A stretch of DNA of 64,000 bases from Asaia sp037151935 (GTDB taxonomy: Bacteria > Pseudomonadota > Alphaproteobacteria > Acetobacterales > Acetobacteraceae). The notes beneath the pieces are model-generated. The model made no database searches. It saw only the letters and a list, made by a program, of their open reading frames with translations, and was not told the origin of the DNA. Location of the stretch: the NCBI RefSeq assembly GCF_051628905.1, contig NZ_CP157575.1:3286001-3350000 (forward strand), given 5' to 3'. Position numbers and translations under genes: made by a program. Below are positions 8,555-15,348 of the stretch, in pieces; positions within the stretch are counted from its first letter, which is position 1, and every line of letters starts with the position of its first letter.

Positions 8555-10045
8555 ATGCCAGCCGTAACGGAAACCCGTGAAGCCGTCGAAACCCTCGGTC
8601 AATCGACCTATAAATGGGGTTTCGAGACCGAAATCGAGATGGAATTCGCCCCGAAAGGGCTGAGCGAAGAAACCATCAGGTTCATCTCCGCGCGCAAGCA
8701 GGAGCCCGAGTGGATGCTGGACTGGCGTCTGCAGGCCTTCCGCGCCTGGCAAGCGATGGAAGAGCCTACGTGGCAAAAGCCAGACTATCCGGCCATCGAT
8801 TATCAGGACGCCTTCTATTTCGCCGAGCCGAAGAAGAAGCCCGGACCGAAATCGCTTGAAGAAGTCGACCCGGAACTGCTGCGCACCTACGAAAAGCTCG
8901 GTATCCCGCTGCATGAACAGGCCATTCTGGCCGGTGTCGAAGGCGCGGGCGAGCAGGAGGCGCGTCTGCCGGTAGCCGTTGACGCCGTGTTCGACTCCGT
9001 GTCGGTCGTGACTACTTTCCGCAAGACACTTGAAGAAGCCGGGGTCATCTTCTGCCCGATCTCCGATGCCATTCGCGAGCATCCCGATCTGGTTAAGCGT
9101 TATCTCGGCTCGGTCGTGCCGGTGAGCGATAATTTCTTCGCAGCGCTGAATTCGGCGGTCTTTACCGACGGCTCGTTCGTCTACGTGCCTGAGGGTGTCA
9201 AATGCCCGATGGAGTTGTCGACCTATTTCCGCATCAATGCGCGTAATACGGGGCAGTTCGAACGCACGCTGATCATCTGCGAAGATCGTGCGACAGTGTC
9301 CTACCTCGAAGGCTGCACCGCGCCGATGCGCGATGAAAACCAGCTTCATGCCGCCGTGGTTGAACTCGTGGCGATGAATGACGCCAAGATCAAATACTCC
9401 ACGGTGCAGAACTGGTATCCGGGCGACGAAAACGGCAAGGGCGGCATCTATAACTTCGTGACCAAGCGCGGCGCCTGCCGTGGTCGCAATGCCAAGATCT
9501 CCTGGACCCAGGTCGAGACCGGGTCTGCCATCACCTGGAAATATCCTTCCTGCATTCTGGCAGGCGAGGGTTCGGTGGGCGAGTTCTACTCGGTGGCCGT
9601 CACCAATAATCGTCAGCAGGCCGATACCGGCACGAAGATGATCCATCTGGCGCCCAATACGCGCTCGACCATCATCGCGAAGACCATTTCCGCCGGTCAC
9701 TCTGACAGCACCTATCGCGGTCTGGTGCGCATGATGCCCAAGGCACGCGGTGCGCGTAATTTCACGCAATGCGACAGTCTGCTGATTGGCGATCAGTGCG
9801 GCGCGCATACCGTGCCCTATATCGAGAACCGCAACATGACGGCGCGCGTCGAGCATGAGGCGACCACCTCGAAGATCTCTGAAGACCAGCTCTTCTACTG
9901 CCGGTCACGTGGCCTGTCGGAAGAAGATGCCGTGGGTCTCATCGTCAACGGGTTCTGCAAGGATGTCCTGAAGGAACTCCCCATGGAGTTTGCAGTGGAA
10001 GCACAGAAGCTCCTGCAACTCAGTCTTGAAGGTAGCGTCGGGTAA
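8555..10045 (+). CDS. sufB: Fe-S cluster assembly protein SufB
   Basis: A 496-residue SufB scaffold subunit. The frame extends to 8525, but the ATG at 8555 has an AGGGAGGG ribosome-binding site and matches the family start. Conserved blocks include YVPEGVKCPMELSTYFRIN, the GCTAP motif, and the C-terminal SKISEDQLFYCRSRGLSEEDA region found in both SufB and SufD. In the SufBC2D complex it builds a nascent Fe-S cluster in the cytoplasm using sulfur from SufS. It is the second gene of the suf operon, and sufC follows after 11 bases. Confidence 0.96.
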   Translation: MPAVTETREAVETLGQSTYKWGFETEIEMEFAPKGLSEETIRFISARKQEPEWMLDWRLQAFRAWQAMEEPTWQKPDYPAIDYQDAFYFAEPKKKPGPKSLEEVDPELLRTYEKLGIPLHEQAILAGVEGAGEQEARLPVAVDAVFDSVSVVTTFRKTLEEAGVIFCPISDAIREHPDLVKRYLGSVVPVSDNFFAALNSAVFTDGSFVYVPEGVKCPMELSTYFRINARNTGQFERTLIICEDRATVSYLEGCTAPMRDENQLHAAVVELVAMNDAKIKYSTVQNWYPGDENGKGGIYNFVTKRGACRGRNAKISWTQVETGSAITWKYPSCILAGEGSVGEFYSVAVTNNRQQADTGTKMIHLAPNTRSTIIAKTISAGHSDSTYRGLVRMMPKARGARNFTQCDSLLIGDQCGAHTVPYIENRNMTARVEHEATTSKISEDQLFYCRSRGLSEEDAVGLIVNGFCKDVLKELPMEFAVEAQKLLQLSLEGSVG

Positions 10046-10056
10046 AGAGCCGCATC

Positions 10057-10827
10057 ATGAATGATTTTCTGAAAATTTCCGGTCTCTGTGCGCAGATCGA
10101 CGATAACGGAACCCCTAAGGAGATTCTGCGCGGTCTCGACCTCGAAGTTCCGAAGGGCCAGATCCATGCGATCATGGGGCCGAACGGTTCGGGCAAGTCG
10201 ACGCTCTCCTATGTGCTGGCAGGTCGTGAAGACTACGAAGTGACCGGAGGCAGCGCCGAGTTTCTTGGTGAAGACCTTCTGGCGCTCGAGCCGGAAGAAC
10301 GCGCGGCTCTAGGTGTGTTTCTGGCGTTTCAGGCACCCATCGAACTGCCTGGCGTGAATAATGCCAATTTCCTGCGCACCGCCGTCAATGCCGTGCGTCG
10401 TGCCCGCAAGGAAGAGGAACTCGATGCGGTCGGCTTTCTGAAGGCCGTTCGCGCAGAGACGAAGCACCTGCACATGTCCGACGACATGCTCAAGCGCAAC
10501 GTTAATGTCGGCTTTTCCGGTGGTGAGAAGAAGCGCAACGAAGTGCTGCAGATGCGTATGCTGCGCCCGAAATTCGCCATTCTCGACGAAACGGATAGCG
10601 GTCTCGACATTGACGCGCTGCGTATCGTGGCAGAGGGCGTGAACAGCCTGCGCGGCCCCGATTTCTCGGCTCTGATCATCACCCATCACCAGCGCCTGCT
10701 GGATTACATCAAGCCCGATCGTGTGCATGTCATGGCCAAGGGCAAGATTATCCATAGCGGCGGTGGCGAAGTGGCGCTGGCGCTCGAAGCGCAGGGTTAT
10801 CAGCAATATCTCGAGGCGGTGGCATGA
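10057..10827 (+). CDS. sufC: Fe-S cluster assembly ATPase SufC
   Basis: A 256-residue cytoplasmic ABC-type ATPase. Walker A is GPNGSGKST at residues 41-49. The signature is the SufC-typical GFSGGEKKRNE in place of LSGGQ, and Walker B is AILDETDSGLDIDA. It pairs with SufB and SufD, and ATP binding drives the complex to open for cluster assembly. The last codons overlap the start of sufD by four bases, implying translational coupling. Confidence 0.97.
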   Translation: MNDFLKISGLCAQIDDNGTPKEILRGLDLEVPKGQIHAIMGPNGSGKSTLSYVLAGREDYEVTGGSAEFLGEDLLALEPEERAALGVFLAFQAPIELPGVNNANFLRTAVNAVRRARKEEELDAVGFLKAVRAETKHLHMSDDMLKRNVNVGFSGGEKKRNEVLQMRMLRPKFAILDETDSGLDIDALRIVAEGVNSLRGPDFSALIITHHQRLLDYIKPDRVHVMAKGKIIHSGGGEVALALEAQGYQQYLEAVA

Positions 10828-12041
10828 GCGGCGCGACCGCCATTTCTCCCGCGATCGAGTCCTTTTTGTCGCGGGCGCATCAGGGCGAGGCGCGTAGCTT
10901 GTTGCAGCGTCAGGGCCTGCCCCAGCGTCGTCTCGAAGCGTGGCGCTATACACCGCTGCGCGATCTCGACAAGACCGGCTTTGCCGCACCCGAACCCGTT
11001 TCGGCGGAAGAAGCCAAGGCGACCCTCGCCCGTCTGGCGCCCGAGGCGCTGGAGGGCTATCGCGTCGTTTTCGTTAACGGTGTCGTGGTCTCTGCCCTGA
11101 CAAGCCTGCCGGATTCAGTCGAATCCGTCGCTCTGGCGGTGCCACTTTTGGCCGACCGCCCCCTGAGCGTGCTCAACAACGCCATGCAGCAGCCGGGGCT
11201 TGCCCTGCGCGTGCCGGCGGGGGTGGACGCCGGGCAGATCGCGCTGGTTTCGCTCGTGACCAGTGGCAACCAGATATCGACGCATCTCGCGCATCAGTTT
11301 ACGCTCGAAGAAGGCGCCAAGCTGACGCTTCTCGATGTGCAGTCCGGCGAGGGCGCGTATCTTGCCAATCCGAGCCTGACGGTTTCGGTGGCAGAAAAGG
11401 CGCATCTGACCCATCTGCGCGTGCAGCAGGACAGTATCGAAGCCACCAATCTTGCTCTGGTAAACGCGCAGATTGCCGAACATGGCACCTATGACAGCTT
11501 CACCCTGACTCTCGGGGCAAAGCTTTCTCGTCACGAAGTGCTTGCGCATCTCGGTGGCAAGCACGCCATCGTGCATGTCAATGCGGCCCAGCTTCTGGCA
11601 GGCACGCAGCATGCCGATCTGACCTCGGTCATCACCCACGCCGCGCCTGACTGCAATTCGCGCCAGACAGTGAAGAACGTGCTGATGGATGCGGGCCATG
11701 GCGTTTTTCAGGGCAAGATCTATGTCGATCGCATTGCCCAGAAGACCGATGGCTATCAGATGAACCAGGCCCTGCTTCTGTCGGAAAAGGCGCAGATCGA
11801 CAGCAAGCCGGAGCTTGAGATCTATGCCGACGACGTCAAATGCAGCCATGGCGCAACGGTCGGTGCGCTCGATGACGAGCAGCTCTTCTATCTGCGTGCC
11901 CGTGGCATTCCTCACGCCGAGGCCCGCGCCATTCTAGTGCGCGCCTTCCTGCTCGACGCTCTGGCTCTGGTAACGGATGAAGCGGCCTATGCGCTGCTCG
12001 ACCGGCGTGTCGATGCCTGGTGGCAGAAAAGAGAGGCATGA
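10824..12041 (+). CDS. sufD: Fe-S cluster assembly protein SufD
   Basis: A 405-residue SufD, the SufB paralogue of the SufBC2D scaffold. The N-terminal region carries RRLEAWRYTPLRDLDK, the usual start of SufD. The C-terminal beta-helix ends in VKCSHGATVGALDDEQLFYLRARGI, with the conserved histidine (in CSHGAT) considered important for cluster formation at the SufB-SufD interface. It overlaps sufC by four bases and the next gene, sufS, by four bases. Confidence 0.96.
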   Translation: MSGATAISPAIESFLSRAHQGEARSLLQRQGLPQRRLEAWRYTPLRDLDKTGFAAPEPVSAEEAKATLARLAPEALEGYRVVFVNGVVVSALTSLPDSVESVALAVPLLADRPLSVLNNAMQQPGLALRVPAGVDAGQIALVSLVTSGNQISTHLAHQFTLEEGAKLTLLDVQSGEGAYLANPSLTVSVAEKAHLTHLRVQQDSIEATNLALVNAQIAEHGTYDSFTLTLGAKLSRHEVLAHLGGKHAIVHVNAAQLLAGTQHADLTSVITHAAPDCNSRQTVKNVLMDAGHGVFQGKIYVDRIAQKTDGYQMNQALLLSEKAQIDSKPELEIYADDVKCSHGATVGALDDEQLFYLRARGIPHAEARAILVRAFLLDALALVTDEAAYALLDRRVDAWWQKREA

Positions 12042-13276
12042 TGACCTCGAACGACGTTCTCGACCGCTTTGCGACGCTGCGCAGCCGGTTTCCGATCCTG
12101 TCGGAAACCGTGCATGGCCGTCCGCTCGTTTTTCTCGATAGTGCCGCCTCAGCGCAAAAGCCCGATTGCGTCATCGATGCCATGGCGCAGGCCATGCAGC
12201 ACCAATACGCGAATATTCATCGCGGGCTGCACTGGATGAGCGAGCGCACGACCGAAGCCTATGAATCGGTGCGCACGCAGGCGGCCCGCTTCCTGAATGC
12301 GCCGGACCGTCACGAGATCATCTTCACGCGTAACAGCACCGAGGCGATCAATCTCGTCGCGCATTCTTTCGGAGCGCTGCTCAAGCCGGGTCAGGCCGTT
12401 CTGATTTCCGAGCTGGAGCACCATTCCAATCTCGTTCCCTGGCAGATGCTGCGTGATCGTACGGGGATCGAGCTACGCGTCGCGCCGATCACCGAGCAGG
12501 GCGATCTCGATCTCGGGGCCTATGAGGCCCTGCTCGAAGACGGTCGTGTCGGTCTGGTTGCCATCACTCATATGTCCAACGTGCTCGGCACGCTGACTCC
12601 GGCGAAAGAACTGGCGCGTATCGCCCATCGTTACGGGGCGCGTATCCTGTTCGACGGGTCGCAATCTGCGGTGCATCGCGCCATCGACGTGCAGGATCTG
12701 GACGCCGATTTTTTTGTCTGCACCGGGCACAAACTCTATGGGCCGACCGGCATTGGTCTGCTCTGGGGCAAGGCCGAGTTGCTCGATGCCATGCCGCCTT
12801 TCATGGGTGGTGGCGAGATGATCGAAAGCGTCAGCTTCGAGAAATCGAGCTGGGCGAAAACACCGCATAAATTCGAGGCTGGCACACCGCCGATTATCGA
12901 GGTGATCGGTCTGGGCGCCGCGCTGTCATTCATGGAAGACCTCGGTGCCGAGGCGATTACGGCGCATGAAGAAGCGCTGGTTGCCTATACCCGTGAGACG
13001 CTCGGAGCCTGCGAAGGCGTCCGTCTTGTCGGCGCACCGAAAGAACAGGGCGGTGTGGTCTCTTTCATTGTGGAAGGGGCGCACCCACATGATCTCGCAG
13101 TGTTGCTGGACCGCTTGGGTATTGCGATCCGCGCCGGACAGCATTGCGCTGAGCCCCTTATCCGCCGTCTCGGCCTTACTGCAACAGCGCGGGCGAGCTT
13201 CGGCGTTTACACGACACGCGACGATATCGATGCACTGGTCAAGGGCGTGTCACGCGCCCGGCAGATGCTGGTCTGA
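12038..13276 (+). CDS. sufS: Cysteine desulfurase SufS
   Basis: A 412-residue group II cysteine desulfurase, PLP-dependent, producing a protein-bound persulfide and alanine from cysteine. The PLP lysine is K232 in TGHKLYGPTGIG. The active-site cysteine is C370 in RAGQHCAEPLIRRLG. Two adjacent ATG codons (12038 and 12041) follow a GAGAGG site, and the first overlaps the sufD stop. Group II enzymes normally pass sulfur through SufE or SufU. Neither is encoded in this operon. Confidence 0.95.
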   Translation: MMTSNDVLDRFATLRSRFPILSETVHGRPLVFLDSAASAQKPDCVIDAMAQAMQHQYANIHRGLHWMSERTTEAYESVRTQAARFLNAPDRHEIIFTRNSTEAINLVAHSFGALLKPGQAVLISELEHHSNLVPWQMLRDRTGIELRVAPITEQGDLDLGAYEALLEDGRVGLVAITHMSNVLGTLTPAKELARIAHRYGARILFDGSQSAVHRAIDVQDLDADFFVCTGHKLYGPTGIGLLWGKAELLDAMPPFMGGGEMIESVSFEKSSWAKTPHKFEAGTPPIIEVIGLGAALSFMEDLGAEAITAHEEALVAYTRETLGACEGVRLVGAPKEQGGVVSFIVEGAHPHDLAVLLDRLGIAIRAGQHCAEPLIRRLGLTATARASFGVYTTRDDIDALVKGVSRARQMLV

Positions 13277-13293
13277 CACAGGGAGGGCCTCTC

Positions 13294-13677
13294 ATGACTG
13301 ATGAAAACCATATCCTGACCAGACCGCTCGGCGCCTCGGCTGAAGATGGTGCCCCTGAGGCCGTGTCTTTAGGGGTGCCGGACGAAGATAGTGTCATTTC
13401 GGCTATTGCGACCGTTTATGACCCTGAAATTCCGGTCAATATTTACGAGCTGGGACTCATTTACGCGATCGACCTGCATGATGACGGTCGGGTCGATATC
13501 GAGATGACCCTGACGGCGCCGAATTGTCCGAGCGCGCAGGAACTGCCTGAGCAGGTGCGCGAAGCCGTGGCGGCTCTACCCGGTGTCAACAAGGCCAGCG
13601 TCGTGATCGTCTGGGATCCGCCTTGGGATATGAGCCGCATGAGTGATGATGCGCGTCTTGCGCTGAACATGTTCTGA
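13294..13677 (+). CDS. SufT-like MIP18/DUF59 iron-sulfur maturation protein
   Basis: A 127-residue protein with a variable N-terminal extension of about 30 residues, then a DUF59 domain: VYDPEIPVNIYELGLIY, LTAPNCPSAQELP with its conserved cysteine, and VWDPPWDMSRMSDDARLALNMF at the end. Members fused into or beside suf operons are called SufT and help mature Fe-S proteins. A GGGAGG site precedes the ATG, 17 bases after sufS. Confidence 0.9.
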   Translation: MTDENHILTRPLGASAEDGAPEAVSLGVPDEDSVISAIATVYDPEIPVNIYELGLIYAIDLHDDGRVDIEMTLTAPNCPSAQELPEQVREAVAALPGVNKASVVIVWDPPWDMSRMSDDARLALNMF

Positions 13678-13693
13678 ACGGGGAAGAAGAGCC

Positions 13694-14065
13694 ATGAGCG
13701 AGACACAGACCGCCCCATCGCCCGTCAAGCGGGCATTGCCGCCCCTGATGCAGATGACCGAGCGTGCCGCAAAGCGTCTGAAGCAGCTTTATGAGGGGGC
13801 CAATAAGGGGCAGATCCTCCGTATCGGCGTCAATACCCGCGGATGTTCAGGCATGTCCTATGACATGAGCTTTGTCGAGAGCGCATCGCCGGGCGATGAG
13901 AGCGTGACGGATCACGGATTACAGGTGCTTGTCGACCGCAAAGCCACGCTGTTTCTGATCGGGACGGTGATGGATTACGAGATCAAGGATCTCGAATCCG
14001 GTTTCACCTTCACAAATCCGAATGAAAAAGGCCGCTGCGGGTGCGGCGAGAGCTTTCACGTCTGA
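13694..14065 (+). CDS. sufA: A-type Fe-S carrier (SufA/IscA/HesB family)
   Basis: A 123-residue A-type carrier. The three cluster-ligand cysteines are C51 (RGCSGMSY) and C115/C117 (GRCGCGESF), at the usual spacing. It accepts clusters from the SufBCD scaffold and passes them to apo-proteins. It is the last gene of the suf operon, 16 bases after the SufT-like gene. Its last ten bases overlap the end of the convergent methyltransferase gene. Confidence 0.93.
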   Translation: MSETQTAPSPVKRALPPLMQMTERAAKRLKQLYEGANKGQILRIGVNTRGCSGMSYDMSFVESASPGDESVTDHGLQVLVDRKATLFLIGTVMDYEIKDLESGFTFTNPNEKGRCGCGESFHV

Positions 14066-14088
14066 CGACGTGAAAGCCTCTTTTTGCT
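14052..14088 (+). terminator. Rho-independent terminator of the suf operon, inside convergent coding sequence
   Basis: An 11-bp perfect stem (14052-14062, GCTTTCACGTC, with 14067-14077) closes a 4-base loop that contains part of the sufA stop codon. It is followed by CCTCTTTTTGCTTTT. The hairpin covers the last codons of sufA and the last codons of the minus-strand methyltransferase gene. Confidence 0.75.
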
Positions 14089-15342
14089 TTTCGTGAAGCT
14101 CACCACGACTTCGACTTCGGTCGACCACAGAAACTGGTCGATGACCGACACAGAAAGCACCTCGTAACCCGCCTTGGCCAGAAGCGACGCGTCCTTCTGG
14201 AGAGCCTGCGGGTTGCAGCTGACATAGACGATGTCTTCTACGCCAGAGCGCGCAATATGGTCCATTTGCGACAGAGCCCCGGCATGGGGCGGGTCGAGAA
14301 CGATCACGCGCGCCTTGGCAAGTTCCTTTGCAATCAGGGGCTGGCGCGTGAGATCGCGATGAGCCGTTTCGATACGCTGGCCGACCGCGCCGGATTTGAG
14401 CGCCGCGATGGCTTCGTAATGGCCTTCGAAGGCCAGAACGCGACCTTTCTGAGCGAGCGGAACAGTCAGCGTGCCAAAACCGGCGAACAGTTCGACAATC
14501 GGGTCACGTCTGTTCAGTGCAGGTAGAGCCGCCAGGACGGAATCGGCAATGGCCGTCTCGCTCTGATCGGTCGCCTGAAGGAAGCCGCCGGGCGGAGGTG
14601 TCAGCTTGACCGCACCGAAAGCGTGAAAGACCGGACCTTGCTGGGCGACAATTTCGAAGCCATCGGCTGGACGACGCTTCGAGCGCCAGGAAATGCGCGG
14701 GATCTTGTGCGCACGACCGAAGGCAGCCAGCTTGACACGGTCGGTCGGGGTCATCGCAGCGTCGGTGGCGATCAGGAGATCTGGCCCTGAGCTGTAGAGA
14801 TTGATTTGCAGATCGCCCCCACCGGTGACGGCGCCTAGCGAGCCCAGCACCTCGCGCATCGGGTCGAGCAGCGCCATAAGGGCCGGTTCGATCACATGGC
14901 ATTCGGTCATGTCTACCACGTCGCCGTGGCGGCGATGCAGCCCGAGCACAATCCTGCCCGGTTCGCGCTGGAAAGCCAGATCGATTCGACGGCGGCTTTC
15001 TGCCGGCACCTGCATCGACTCGAATCGCGGCAGCCTCTCGAACCCGGCACGGTTCAGGGCGTGGCGCACCAGACCGATTTTCCACTCGAGCAGAGCTGGT
15101 CGTGCCGTTGTCTGCATTGCGCAGCCGCCACAGCTGCCGAACAGCGAGCAGACAGGCGAGACACGGTCGGGCGAGGGGGACAGGAGATCGATCAGCTCGA
15201 CATGACGGTTATCGTCATAACGCAGTTTGAGCGTATCGCCGGGGACGGTTTGTGGAACGTAGGCGGGCTTGTCTTCAATAAGAACAAGCCCGTCACCATT
15301 CGCGCCGAAAGAGAGAACTTTCGTCTCGATAAGGGAGGCCAT
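14056..15342 (-). CDS. RNA (uracil-5)-methyltransferase, RlmD/TrmA family
   Basis: A 428-residue SAM-dependent methyltransferase that makes 5-methyluridine in RNA. The order is an N-terminal TRAM-like beta domain (residues 1-55), an Fe-S cysteine cluster around CSLFGSCGGCAMQ (about residues 64-76), and a C-terminal Rossmann domain with IVELFAGFGTLTVPLA. The conserved nucleophilic cysteine is in VYVSCNPQAL near residue 387. The Fe-S motif favours the RlmD/RumA group (23S rRNA) over TrmA, but the exact target base is not readable. It starts 6 bases downstream of the helicase gene, so both form a minus-strand operon, and it overlaps sufA at its 3' end. Confidence 0.88.
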   Translation of the reverse strand: MASLIETKVLSFGANGDGLVLIEDKPAYVPQTVPGDTLKLRYDDNRHVELIDLLSPSPDRVSPVCSLFGSCGGCAMQTTARPALLEWKIGLVRHALNRAGFERLPRFESMQVPAESRRRIDLAFQREPGRIVLGLHRRHGDVVDMTECHVIEPALMALLDPMREVLGSLGAVTGGGDLQINLYSSGPDLLIATDAAMTPTDRVKLAAFGRAHKIPRISWRSKRRPADGFEIVAQQGPVFHAFGAVKLTPPPGGFLQATDQSETAIADSVLAALPALNRRDPIVELFAGFGTLTVPLAQKGRVLAFEGHYEAIAALKSGAVGQRIETAHRDLTRQPLIAKELAKARVIVLDPPHAGALSQMDHIARSGVEDIVYVSCNPQALQKDASLLAKAGYEVLSVSVIDQFLWSTEVEVVVSFTKSKKRLSRRQT

Positions 15343-15348
15343 CAGAAC

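Noticed and set aside
8456..9856. A 466-residue minus-strand frame opposite sufB.
   Set aside because: It is an antisense shadow produced by GC-rich codon usage in sufB.
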